DNA from: Sphingomonas corticis
GTDB taxonomy: Bacteria; Pseudomonadota; Alphaproteobacteria; Sphingomonadales; Sphingomonadaceae
DNA length: 64,000 nt
Reading direction: 5' to 3'
Assembly: GCF_012035195.1 (NCBI RefSeq)
Contig: NZ_JAAVJH010000012.1
Coordinates: 1-64,000 of the forward strand
Shown here: positions 41,077-49,530 of the stretch, one piece after another
How the letters are laid out: each line of letters opens with the position of its first letter
Numbering within the stretch: the first letter of the stretch is position 1
Notes under the pieces: generated by a model
What the model was told of the DNA's origin: nothing
The model's input: only the letters and a program-made list of their open reading frames with translations
Database searches by the model: none
Program-made: the position numbers and the translations under genes

Positions 41077-42573
41077 TCACCGCGACGGCAGCGCGCTCGC
41101 CAAATGGTCAAAAACCTTCCCGCCCCCGTCACGGTCGACGATCGCCGCCACGTAGCCGTCCGGCCGGATGAGCAGGTGGTCTCCGTCGCGGAGGCCGTAA
41201 ACCGTCGCCATCGCGCCATCCTCGTCGGCGTACTCGCCTTCAGCGGCGACGTGGTGGACCCGAAGACCCCGCCGTTCGGGCGGCAGCGTGGCGACCGGCC
41301 GACCATGGACGATCCAGGTCCAGTGCGTGCCTCGCGTCAGATCGAACAGACGTCGGGGCTGCCCACCCGCGCCGCGAAGACGCACGTCCGGCGCACGCGC
41401 GCCAGCGTGGAGCCGACCATCATCGTCGATCGGCAGCGACAGGGACGACCACGCGTAGTCGAGATCGAGCTGAGCCACCTCCCGGTCGCGCCTGAGATTG
41501 CCCCTGCGCGCACGGTCCAGCATCTCGCTCGCAAGGCCCAGCATCCCCGCCGCGATCGGCCGCCGCTCCTCCTCGTAGGTGTCCAGCAGCGCCTCCGGCG
41601 CTCCAGCCAGCACGGCCGAGAGCTTCCAGCCGAGATTGTACGCGTCCTGCACGCTGGTGTTGAGACCCTGCGCGCCGGTCGGCGGATGCACATGCGCGGC
41701 ATCGCCCACCAGGAGGACGCGACCCGCCCGGTAGCGGTCCGCCAGGCGCGCGTTCATCGTGTAGGCCGACGCCCAAGGCACCGCGCGGACCGACACCGAT
41801 CCCGCGGGCACGCGCGAGTCGACGAACGCCTGCAGCCCGGCGACCGACAGGTCCGGCTCGCCCTCGGCCCGGATCGGCGCCTGCAGCTGGAACAGGCCGG
41901 ACCTGGGCAACGGACAGAAGGAGATCTGCTGCGCCATTTCGCCCCGATTGAACCAGTGCCAGGCATCCCGCGCGAGACCGTCGAGCTCGAGATCGGCCAC
42001 GATGGCGCGAACCCCCAAGGTCTGTCCCGGGAAGTCGACGCCCAGAGCGCTCCGGACGAACGAGCGGCCGCCGTCCGCACCGACGAGGTAGCGGCAACGC
42101 TGCCGGTGCCGACCCTTCGGACTCTCGACAGAAGCCGTGACGCCGTCGCCGTGCTCCTCGAACGCGACGAGTTCGTGCCCGAACTCCGGAGCCGCGCCCA
42201 GACCCGCAAGGCGCGATCGCATCACGCCCTCCGTCACGAACTGGGGCACAAGCAGCATCGAACGGTACGGCTCCTGCGCCGTCGGAGCCTCGATGACGAC
42301 GTCCTGCACCTCCTCGTACCCGCCGTCCTGCCGATGGTTGCGATGCGGCGGATACGGACTGCCCATCGCGGCGATGGCGTCCAGGATCCCAAGGTCCTCG
42401 AACACCTCCTGCGTGCGGGGCTGGATCCCCTTTCCGCGGGAGCCGACGAAGGGCGTCCCGCTCTTCTCGATCAGCCGGAACGACACGCCGCGCCGCGCGA
42501 GGTCCAGCGCCAGCGTGAGACCCGCGGCGCCGGCGCCACAGATCAGAACGTCTATCGGATCATTCTCGGTCAT
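41077..42573 (-). CDS. FAD-dependent aromatic hydroxylase (PHBH/MhpA-like)
   Basis: This 498-residue protein belongs to the class A flavin hydroxylases: GAGAAGLTLALDLARRG (FAD), the mid DG motif VGADGGRSFVR, and GDAAHVHPPTGAQGLNT near residue 285. The C-terminal 130 residues form the thioredoxin-like domain seen in phenol hydroxylase and MhpA. Such enzymes hydroxylate phenols or similar rings, or tailor polyketides. ATG 42573 is chosen because GGAG lies six bases ahead; an upstream start at 42597 would lie inside the operator. A 17-bp palindrome sits immediately upstream and must affect its transcription. Confidence 0.94.
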   Translation of the reverse strand: MTENDPIDVLICGAGAAGLTLALDLARRGVSFRLIEKSGTPFVGSRGKGIQPRTQEVFEDLGILDAIAAMGSPYPPHRNHRQDGGYEEVQDVVIEAPTAQEPYRSMLLVPQFVTEGVMRSRLAGLGAAPEFGHELVAFEEHGDGVTASVESPKGRHRQRCRYLVGADGGRSFVRSALGVDFPGQTLGVRAIVADLELDGLARDAWHWFNRGEMAQQISFCPLPRSGLFQLQAPIRAEGEPDLSVAGLQAFVDSRVPAGSVSVRAVPWASAYTMNARLADRYRAGRVLLVGDAAHVHPPTGAQGLNTSVQDAYNLGWKLSAVLAGAPEALLDTYEEERRPIAAGMLGLASEMLDRARRGNLRRDREVAQLDLDYAWSSLSLPIDDDGRLHAGARAPDVRLRGAGGQPRRLFDLTRGTHWTWIVHGRPVATLPPERRGLRVHHVAAEGEYADEDGAMATVYGLRDGDHLLIRPDGYVAAIVDRDGGGKVFDHLASALPSR

Positions 42574-42888
42574 GCGAACTCCACGTGCATAATGCACGTA
42601 TCCGGCGCTCGCACCGCTTTGTCAAACGGCGGAGGCACGCGGAACCCGACAGGTCGGCGCTATGTCGAGGTCCGGACCTCGCACCTCGGAGGCCGCCTGA
42701 GAACGCTTCAGCGCACGTCTGTCGAACGCGTCCGCCATGGCGGGTGTGACTAGAATCACTCTCCCGCCGCGAGGCGTCGAGACCGCTTGCTACACGGCCT
42801 CGTCGGCGCTCGGACCACGTGAGCTTCGCCGCTCGCAATCCAGCGGGCGATGCGATCGCCCGGCGCGTGCCCTGCCTCGATGCCCCGG
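42574..42888. other. Intergenic region upstream of the aromatic hydroxylase
   Basis: These 315 bases hold the 17-bp operator near the hydroxylase start and a half-site GTCGAAC near 42720. The rest shows no gene. Confidence 0.45.
42583..42599. promoter_or_regulatory. Perfect 17-bp palindromic operator at the hydroxylase promoter
   Basis: ACGTGCAT-A-ATGCACGT has perfect 8-bp arms around one base. It starts ten bases before the hydroxylase ATG and touches its ribosome-binding GGAG. The form suits MarR, IclR or GntR-type dimers. The matching regulator is not adjacent. Confidence 0.7.
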
Positions 42889-43683
42889 CTAGGCCTCGCG
42901 CGTGCGGACGACCATGGTCTGGCTGCCGATGGCCAGCGGCGCGCCACCTCGATCGTAGAGCCGCACCGAGCCGTGGGCGATGCCGGACCCGAGCGCCTCC
43001 ACGCCGACGTCCACGAGCACCCAGTCCGTCGATGCGACGTCCACGACGCGGAGCGTGTTGTCCAAGCTGGTCCCGCCCACGTGCATCCCCAAGGCGCTGC
43101 CCAGACCCGCCGGCACGAAGTCCGCGAGCACCGCCAAGAAGGCGGGGTCTATGGCTCCCGCTCGCGGCCGGGCCCAGAGGATCAGCCGACCATCAGGCTC
43201 ATGTTCGCCCGGTCGCCTCGCGCCGTACCCACCCCTGACCACGCGAACCTCGATACCTGCGTGCACGCCACGATCGCCGCGCCAGTGGGTGGTGCGCTCC
43301 AGGCCTTCCGGTCCAGGGACACGGGGTGGGGCGCTCCAGCTGTTCGAACCCTCCCAGCGCCCGGACCCGAGGGCCGCCATCGCGCGATACACCGGCTTAC
43401 CTCCGACGCTTCCGGACACCATCACCTGGGTGGCCGCGCGGCCTGCGCGCGACGGATCGACCACCACCTCCAGCAAGTCGCCTGGCCGCGCGGCCGACAG
43501 GAACTGCGCCGTGATCCAGCGGGCCGGGCGTTCGCAATGCGCCTCGGCCGCCGTGACCGCGGTGCCAAGTCCGACGCCTCCGAACAGGAAGGGCTGCCGC
43601 TCCGGGCCGACGCAGTGTTCGGGCTCGACCAGCATCGCGTAGCGTCCCGGACCCGAGGCCGTCAGGGGAAGGTATCCTGTCAC
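42889..43683 (-). CDS. Acyl-CoA thioesterase-like double-hotdog protein
   Basis: This 264-residue protein has the layout of TesB-like thioesterases with two hotdog folds: an N-terminal FLFGGVGLGTAVTAAE helix region and a C-terminal GMHVGGTSLDNTLRVVD segment with later GSVRLYDRGGAPLAIG. Such proteins hydrolyse acyl-CoA to free acid and CoA. GTG 43683 has AGGAG six bases upstream. It lies in the same direction as the hydroxyacid dehydrogenase and aromatic hydroxylase and may release an acid from CoA late in the pathway. Confidence 0.8.
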   Translation of the reverse strand: MTGYLPLTASGPGRYAMLVEPEHCVGPERQPFLFGGVGLGTAVTAAEAHCERPARWITAQFLSAARPGDLLEVVVDPSRAGRAATQVMVSGSVGGKPVYRAMAALGSGRWEGSNSWSAPPRVPGPEGLERTTHWRGDRGVHAGIEVRVVRGGYGARRPGEHEPDGRLILWARPRAGAIDPAFLAVLADFVPAGLGSALGMHVGGTSLDNTLRVVDVASTDWVLVDVGVEALGSGIAHGSVRLYDRGGAPLAIGSQTMVVRTREA

Positions 43684-43877
43684 GTGAACTCCTGGAAATC
43701 AGCCGATGGATGTCGTTCCCCGCGCGCGGGGGGATGTCGACGCCTGTTCCCGCGTCCCGGATCGGACCAGCAACGAGCGCGGAAGTAAGCGGAACGTGAG
43801 CCCGTGGCGACCGCCGGGATCGAAGCGCCAGAGAGGGTGGAAGGACGCCGACGGTGCTCCGCCCGCGCGCTCTCTTC

Positions 43878-44918
43878 TCAGAGGCCGACCTCCGCCGGGT
43901 CCGCCTCGTTCCGCAGAGGCTCGCCCGCGAGGAAGCGGGCCAGATTGTCCAGGAACAGCGCGTCGCCACGGCGCTGCACGCCTCCGCCCGCCGCGGAGGT
44001 GTGGGCGGTGAGGCGGACGCGCGGATGCGACCAGATCCACGAATCGGCAGGGAGCGGCTCCTCCGAGACGACATCCAGCACGGCCCATGCCGGCTGCCCG
44101 CGCCCTAGCCCACGCCGCAGCGCGTCCTCGTCCACCACGCCACCGCGCGCCACGTTGACCAGGATCGCGCCCGGTCGCATGGCCTGGAAGAAGGCGTCGT
44201 CCGCCAATCCGCGGGTCCGATCGCTCAGCGGACAGGCGAGGACGACCACGTCCGTCTCCGGCAGGACCGCCGAGATGCGGTCCGGCGACGTCACCGCGTC
44301 CACACGGGGATCCGGGCCGGGCGTCCTCCGCGCAGCCGTGACTTGGGCTCCGAACGGCCTGAGCCGGGACGCCAGCGCGCCGCCGATCGCTCCCAGGCCG
44401 ACGACCAGCCAGCGCGTCTCGCCGACCTCGCGGAACGGAACGCGGCGCCACTCCCGCTCGGCACGTGCGTCCGCCTGCTCCGAGAACGGGTGCAGCAGCG
44501 CCATGACCTGCGCCATGACGTAGTCGGCGATCGCGGGCGCCTGCGCGTCGCTACGCGTCAGACGATATCCCTTCTCCATGAGCCTGCGGAACACGGGGCT
44601 GTCCAAGCCGGCACTGAACGACTGCGCCCACCTTCCGCTGCGGCCGTCCATCAGGACGCCCAGCATGACGGGGAGCAGTCCCGCCTCGTAGACGTCCAGA
44701 CTCAGCCAGCAGATCTCCGGGTCCGGGTCGTCTACGACTCCGCCGAGAGGATCGCGCACCACCCCGCCATGATCCAGGATGAGGAGGTCCAGACCGGCCA
44801 GCCGATCCGCTCGACCCGCGAGGCGGTCCAGCGCCGCCGCCGACAGCAGGGTTCTCACAGGCAGGCCAGCGAAGAGGGCGTGGCGCGACCGAGGGTCGAG
44901 GACGACGGCCCGCGCCAT
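43878..44918 (-). CDS. D-2-hydroxyacid dehydrogenase
   Basis: This 346-residue protein has the NAD motif VGLGAIGGALA near residue 165, CPLSDRTRGL, NVARGGVVDEDAL with the substrate Arg, EEPLP with Glu and AHTSA with the catalytic His. The family reduces 2-keto acids or oxidises D-2-hydroxy acids. The N-terminal part is divergent from well-known members. ATG 44918 has GGCGGA upstream. It is 194 bases before the thioesterase in the same direction. Substrate unknown. Confidence 0.9.
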   Translation of the reverse strand: MARAVVLDPRSRHALFAGLPVRTLLSAAALDRLAGRADRLAGLDLLILDHGGVVRDPLGGVVDDPDPEICWLSLDVYEAGLLPVMLGVLMDGRSGRWAQSFSAGLDSPVFRRLMEKGYRLTRSDAQAPAIADYVMAQVMALLHPFSEQADARAEREWRRVPFREVGETRWLVVGLGAIGGALASRLRPFGAQVTAARRTPGPDPRVDAVTSPDRISAVLPETDVVVLACPLSDRTRGLADDAFFQAMRPGAILVNVARGGVVDEDALRRGLGRGQPAWAVLDVVSEEPLPADSWIWSHPRVRLTAHTSAAGGGVQRRGDALFLDNLARFLAGEPLRNEADPAEVGL

Positions 44919-45177
44919 TCCGCCGATCCCGCGTCGCCGCAGCCGAGGGCTTCGCGCGGCTTCACGGCCGATGCGGACGACGACGGTCGCGTGAAAGGAA
45001 GCAGGCGCAGCGCGCGCGGCGACGCACCGCGGCTTCGCATCACCGCCTCGATCCGACCAGACGTCATCCGCTCTCCCTCCTCCTCCGGCACTACAAACCC
45101 CACATGACATGCGCCACTCAGGTCGATCCCGCCGCAACGCGTCAGAACAGCATGTACCATGTCCCGCGTGCGGACGA

Positions 45178-45375
45178 TCACGTCCTCCTCCTCGCGGCGG
45201 ACAGCAGCTCGACCCGCACATGCATGTCGCGCATCCACCGCACGCCCCTCGCATCTCCGGCCGCATGGAGCTCGACTGCGGTCCGGCCGAGCCATTCGAG
45301 CGCCCGGTCGCCGAGCAGTTCCTCGATGGCGAGAGCCTGTGCCCACAACTCCGCCTCCGTGAATGACCTCGCCAC
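45178..45375 (-). CDS. Short helical protein, paralogue of 45709-45897
   Basis: This 65-residue protein has the core ELWAQALAIEELLGDRALEW followed by a second helix GDARGVRWMRDM. The same pattern occurs in the protein at 45709. From memory both resemble a short protein family common in sphingomonads (DUF6961), function unknown. GTG 45375 is favoured because GGAGG lies nine bases upstream; GTG 45384 would touch that site. Being conserved in two diverged copies makes both credible genes. Confidence 0.7.
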   Translation of the reverse strand: MARSFTEAELWAQALAIEELLGDRALEWLGRTAVELHAAGDARGVRWMRDMHVRVELLSAARRRT

Positions 45376-45708
45376 GTCTGCCACCCTCCGGCGATGGAAT
45401 GCGCCCCCGATCGCCTGCGGAGTGAAGCCACGACGTCTCGCCCGTTCCGTGGACCATGGTTCAGATCATCCGTGCCGGCTCACCCACGCAGAAGGCAGAC
45501 CGCGTGGAACGTCGTTCGGCAAGTGCTCGACTGATCGTCCGATCACGGCCGGTGCCCTCGTCTCCCGCGTGCATCATGCTCCCATCGCTCCCCGACGCAC
45601 GCCCGAGCCCCGGCAGGCCCTTGCGCCCGCCCCGCCCGTCGATCATCGAAACCACCTAAGCCGATCGGACCCGAACGGCCTGGCGTCTGGACCCGAAGGC
45701 GATCGAAG
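45376..45708. other. Region between two divergent short paralogues
   Basis: These 333 bases contain the palindromic site at 45504-45520 and should hold promoters for both short genes. Frames on either strand look like GC-rich noise. Confidence 0.45.
45504..45520. promoter_or_regulatory. Palindromic operator candidate between the short paralogues
   Basis: GTGGAAC-GTC-GTTCGGC keeps the inner arms GAAC/GTTC, and most outer bases fit the GTCGAAC-N3-GTTCGAC set. It lies between divergent genes. Confidence 0.4.
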
Positions 45709-45897
45709 TTGAACCAGGACGAGGAGCGCTGGGCCGAGGCCCTCCACCTGGAGCGCGCCCACGGCGACCGTGCGCTCGAATGGGTTGCCGTGCGCGCGGC
45801 GGAACTGGAGCGAAAAGGGGATGCGGCTGGCGTCGAACGCATGCGCGAGATCTGGTCGCGCCTGAAGCAGCTCGTCGGCGACGACCGGCGTCACTGA
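45709..45897 (+). CDS. Short helical protein, paralogue of 45178-45375
   Basis: This 62-residue protein, EERWAEALHLERAHGDRALE then GDAAGVERMREIWSRLKQL, aligns along its length with the minus-strand neighbour, sharing WA-AL, GDRALEW and GD-A-GV-RMR positions. It begins with TTG 45709 after a GAAG. Such small acidic helical proteins often act as regulators or adaptors, but nothing here shows which. The gene is 90 bases from the stop of the MBL gene, with which it converges. Confidence 0.7.
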   Translation: MNQDEERWAEALHLERAHGDRALEWVAVRAAELERKGDAAGVERMREIWSRLKQLVGDDRRH

Positions 45898-45987
45898 GGA
45901 GGGCCACTTTCAGACCCGAGAGCACGAGGAGGTGGGACGCCGGCCCGACTGGGAGGGGTTCGACCTCGACGACGCCAATCCACGAGT

Positions 45988-47571
45988 TCAGATCGGCCAG
46001 GCTCGGTACTCGACGTAGAGCTGCGGCCCGTCGGCGCCGGCACGCGCCGACTTCTCCACCCTCACGCGCGCCCGGAACTCGGCATCGCGCGTCAAGGACG
46101 CGCCACCGACGTCGCAGCCCGGTTTCGCGTCGCCCCGCAGCAGTCGCCCCTCCGTCCGCTTGAGCAGTTCGGCGAGGAGCGGGGCGTAGGGCATCTTCCA
46201 GCCCTTGCTGCCCCGCTCGAGCGCGACCGTCTCGACCGTGGGGATCATCGCGACCAGCCGCTTGTGCGTCATGAGCGCGAGCCCTTTCTCCGTCAGCGTC
46301 GCGTTGTGACTGCCATGGTGGCCGACCTTGTAGAGGATGGTGCGCTCCAGGAGATCGGCGGCGGTGGCGCGTCCGCGGCCGTACCGCTGCCTGTGCCAGG
46401 ACTCCCAATTCCCGACCTGGGCGTCGGCGGCGAAAAGCAGCACGCAGCCATCGGGCATCTCGAGCGCGAGCACCAGGCTGGTGTTGTTGGTGTCGCTGTC
46501 GAGCTTGAGCGCCAGCGGTCCGACGGCGGAGAGCCAAACCCCGTCTATGCGACGGAATTCCTGCCGCCAGCCCGTGTCGCAGGCCACGTCGGTCCTCGCC
46601 GCCAAATGGGCCGGGAGGTAGCGGAAGGGGCGCGGATCGCAGGAGGAGAAGTAGTGACTTCGCACCCATTCCGCGTCTTCACCGCCGAGGCTGCCGTCTT
46701 CGATGCCGCGCCTCGTCAGTCTCCGATGCTGCGGAGAGAACGGGCTGGCTTCCTCCATCCTGGGCGTTCGACCTCCATCTGGCGCTCCGGCCGCCAGTCG
46801 GACCATCCATTCGGCATTGAGCACGCGCGTCGCCGTGAGGTAAGTCTCCTTATCGCTCCCCGCGCTCGGAAGGTCCTTGAACAGCAGTCCCTCGTCGCGG
46901 GGCGGTCCGAGGACGTGCGCGACGATCCCCGACGACCCTGGCAGCGGCACCGTATCGCCCGGTTCAAGGAAGTCGGTGGACGCACGCCCCACGAACTTCT
47001 TCAGGGTGGCGAGCAAGGGCGGCCTCGGCTTCCTGCCGGCGACGCCGAGCGACCCGCCACTCGATCCCTCGCTCTCCTCGTCGTCCAGGAACGCTTCCAG
47101 GCCACGCGTCGCGCCGCCGGGCGTCAGCGCGAACGGGTTCTCCATCGTGGCGTCGCCGCTCGCCTCGCGGGCGCCTTCGCGCGCCGCCTTCGCCGCCTCC
47201 CGCACGGCGCGTCGTCGGGCCGCAAGGTCGGTGCGGAGGGCGTTCGCCTGGCCGTCCTGGTCGTCCTCGGTCCACGCCAGCCACAGTCGCTCGATCCTCA
47301 GCCGCCGATCCTTGAGCAGCCGACGGAAGCCGGAGATGTGATCCGCGTGCTCGTGCGTCACGACCACCAGGTCGAGTTTGCCTTTGGTGGTGGCGATGAT
47401 GTCGTCCGTCACCTCCTCCATGACGGCGCCGCCTCCCTCGACGCCGTTGAGGATGCCGCAGTCGATCAGCACATGGACGGGGGCATCGGCGTCCTCGGCG
47501 CCGATCGTGAGCAGGAAGCAGTCGCCGAGCAGCCGCTGATACATCCGCACGTGGACGGTCGGGTGGGCCAT
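45988..47571 (-). CDS. MBL-fold metallohydrolase (ComEC/Rec2-like)
   Basis: This 527-residue protein has THEHADH (72-78), the metal site of metallo-beta-lactamase-fold hydrolases, and later FAADAQVGNWESW and KVGHHGSHNAT. The GHHGSHN form is that of the ComEC C-terminal and stand-alone ComEC-like hydrolases, which act on DNA or other phosphodiesters. A long charged insertion (about 105-300) is unusual. No membrane channel part is present. It begins three bases after the stop of the HExxH gene, so it is the last gene of a coupled minus-strand cluster. Confidence 0.88.
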   Translation of the reverse strand: MAHPTVHVRMYQRLLGDCFLLTIGAEDADAPVHVLIDCGILNGVEGGGAVMEEVTDDIIATTKGKLDLVVVTHEHADHISGFRRLLKDRRLRIERLWLAWTEDDQDGQANALRTDLAARRRAVREAAKAAREGAREASGDATMENPFALTPGGATRGLEAFLDDEESEGSSGGSLGVAGRKPRPPLLATLKKFVGRASTDFLEPGDTVPLPGSSGIVAHVLGPPRDEGLLFKDLPSAGSDKETYLTATRVLNAEWMVRLAAGAPDGGRTPRMEEASPFSPQHRRLTRRGIEDGSLGGEDAEWVRSHYFSSCDPRPFRYLPAHLAARTDVACDTGWRQEFRRIDGVWLSAVGPLALKLDSDTNNTSLVLALEMPDGCVLLFAADAQVGNWESWHRQRYGRGRATAADLLERTILYKVGHHGSHNATLTEKGLALMTHKRLVAMIPTVETVALERGSKGWKMPYAPLLAELLKRTEGRLLRGDAKPGCDVGGASLTRDAEFRARVRVEKSARAGADGPQLYVEYRAWPI

Positions 47572-47574
47572 CGC

Positions 47575-49530
47575 TCAACTCCCGTGCATGAACGCGAACG
47601 GTTCGCGGCGACGCGGGTCGGTCCTCTGCGCGGTCGCCAGCCCGCCGTCGTCGTCCGATCGGAAGCGGCGCTGCCTCTCGAGTCGACCGTCGTCGTCGAT
47701 CCTCTTGCGGATCACCCGCCTGAGCCTGCCATCGCGAAGATCGATGTGCAGCGTGCAGCCTCCGCGAAAGGTGAAATCCGGCTTGATGCGCGTGCCCTTC
47801 TCGTCTGCCGCGCGCTGCTTCTTCGAATTCATGTACCCATGGCGGCGCTGGACGATCTGCACGATCAGCTGCACCAGCTCCTCACCGCTAGGGCCGGCGC
47901 GGCGCGCGATGCGAGCGGAATGAACCTCCACGGCGGGCTTGCCCTTCGGTGAGATCGGAATGGTCTTCAGGTCGCCGCGGGTGAGGCGGACGCCGAGCAA
48001 TCCCTCCCACTTCTCGTCATCCTCCGACGGCTCAACCAGCCAGGTCCAGATCGCGTGCTGATTCTGCACGATGACGCGGATCGACTCCTCGCGGTAGTTG
48101 GGCGGCTTGCCATCCACCTCGCTGCCGGAGTTCGGCGCGTCGAAGTTGACTCCCTGCCGGATGGTCGGCAGCAGCGAAGCGAACAGCTTGTCGTATTCGA
48201 GCCCGTCACAATCCTTGTCGGGCGTCTCCCACATCAAGCTGTCGGGCGCCATCGAGATGCAGCCGGGCACGGAGATGCCGCGCTTGCGGAACGCCTCGGC
48301 AATGGCGACGCGATACCCCAAGCGGTCGTCGGGGACGAGATCGGCATCCGCGGTGATGATCGCGCGCAGGTACTCCCCGAAGTGCACGTCAACGGGCGGA
48401 AGGTAGTCGAGAGCGCGCACGCACATGCGCAGGACGTGGTCCGCGGCCTTGCCCGCCTCCGAGGCAAGCCGGCGAACGAGGTCGATCGGCAGCTCGCGTC
48501 CGTCGGGACGCGACTGCCCCAGCACCAGTCGAAGGAGATCGGCGGTGCGGCGCTCGTAGATCATCACGAACGCGTCGAACACGGCGGCGACCAGATAGGC
48601 GCCGCGCTCGTGCGGCTCCAACGCCTCGGAGAGCGGCGGGTGCTTTTTCCCACCCGGCAGCGGTTTCAGGAGGTCAAGCGCGTACCGCAGCGCGCCGCTT
48701 CGGCCCAGAGCCTGTCCGAACTGGCGCGCCAGTCCCGTGAGCAGGCTCTGCTCCGTCCGCAGTTCGCCACGCGTCGCGGCGATCTGGTGTTCGACGACGT
48801 CGGTCATGGTGAAGCGCTGGAACAACGCGACGATGTCGGCGAACGCCTCGTGAAATGCGAGCGCATCGATGTTGGTCGCCTCGATCGAGCGCCGATGCAT
48901 GCCATGCAGGATGGCATGGGCGGTCTCGTGGGCGATGATGTCCTGCGACAGGCAGGTGAACACCCAGCTGCTGTCCTCCGCATCGGGCCGCACGCCCGTC
49001 TTGAAGTAGCCGAACAGCAGCGCCGTCTTCTCGGGGCTGTAGTAGGCGTTCGCCTCGCGGAGCGCATGCGGATAGATCCTCAGCCGCTTGACGAAGTCCC
49101 TCGGAACGCCGTTCTCGTTGCGACGATCGGACTCCTCGGGCGACGCGTCGCGCGCCCAGAGCACCGTCCGTCCCAATGCACGTTCGAAGATGCGGATGGT
49201 GCGCATCGCCACCGCGAACACCATCTGCTGATGGAACTGGGGCCGACCCTCGGATGGGGGCAGGCCGTTCTGCGCGAGGACGTGGGGGGCGTTCAGGTCG
49301 ACGGGCGCGTAGAACAGGTCGCAAGCGGGATCGTAATCGACCACTTCGAGATAGTCGTTCGTCGGCCCCTTGCCCAACGGGTCCTCCCACGGGGTCTCCC
49401 AGGGCAGCGAGATCACCGCATGGTTGATCGTCGCCGTGGCGAGGTGGACGGATGCCTGCGGATCGAACGCGTAGACCTGAAGCTGACGCGTCGCGGGCGT
49501 GGGGACTTCCGGGCTCGGAACCAGGGTCAT
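47575..49530 (-). CDS. HExxH (gluzincin-like) metalloprotease of unknown family
   Basis: This 651-residue protein has HETAHAILHGM (His201 to His205) followed about 25 residues later by EAFADI, which together match the zinc site of gluzincin-type proteases. The N-terminal part has no signal peptide, and the C-terminal 200 residues hold a basic region with SRKKQR-like charges and a beta-rich end. I do not recognise the full-length family. Its start overlaps the stop of the lipase-like gene by four bases, and its stop is three bases before the MBL gene, so the three are translationally coupled and probably serve one process. Confidence 0.78.
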   Translation of the reverse strand: MTLVPSPEVPTPATRQLQVYAFDPQASVHLATATINHAVISLPWETPWEDPLGKGPTNDYLEVVDYDPACDLFYAPVDLNAPHVLAQNGLPPSEGRPQFHQQMVFAVAMRTIRIFERALGRTVLWARDASPEESDRRNENGVPRDFVKRLRIYPHALREANAYYSPEKTALLFGYFKTGVRPDAEDSSWVFTCLSQDIIAHETAHAILHGMHRRSIEATNIDALAFHEAFADIVALFQRFTMTDVVEHQIAATRGELRTEQSLLTGLARQFGQALGRSGALRYALDLLKPLPGGKKHPPLSEALEPHERGAYLVAAVFDAFVMIYERRTADLLRLVLGQSRPDGRELPIDLVRRLASEAGKAADHVLRMCVRALDYLPPVDVHFGEYLRAIITADADLVPDDRLGYRVAIAEAFRKRGISVPGCISMAPDSLMWETPDKDCDGLEYDKLFASLLPTIRQGVNFDAPNSGSEVDGKPPNYREESIRVIVQNQHAIWTWLVEPSEDDEKWEGLLGVRLTRGDLKTIPISPKGKPAVEVHSARIARRAGPSGEELVQLIVQIVQRRHGYMNSKKQRAADEKGTRIKPDFTFRGGCTLHIDLRDGRLRRVIRKRIDDDGRLERQRRFRSDDDGGLATAQRTDPRRREPFAFMHGS

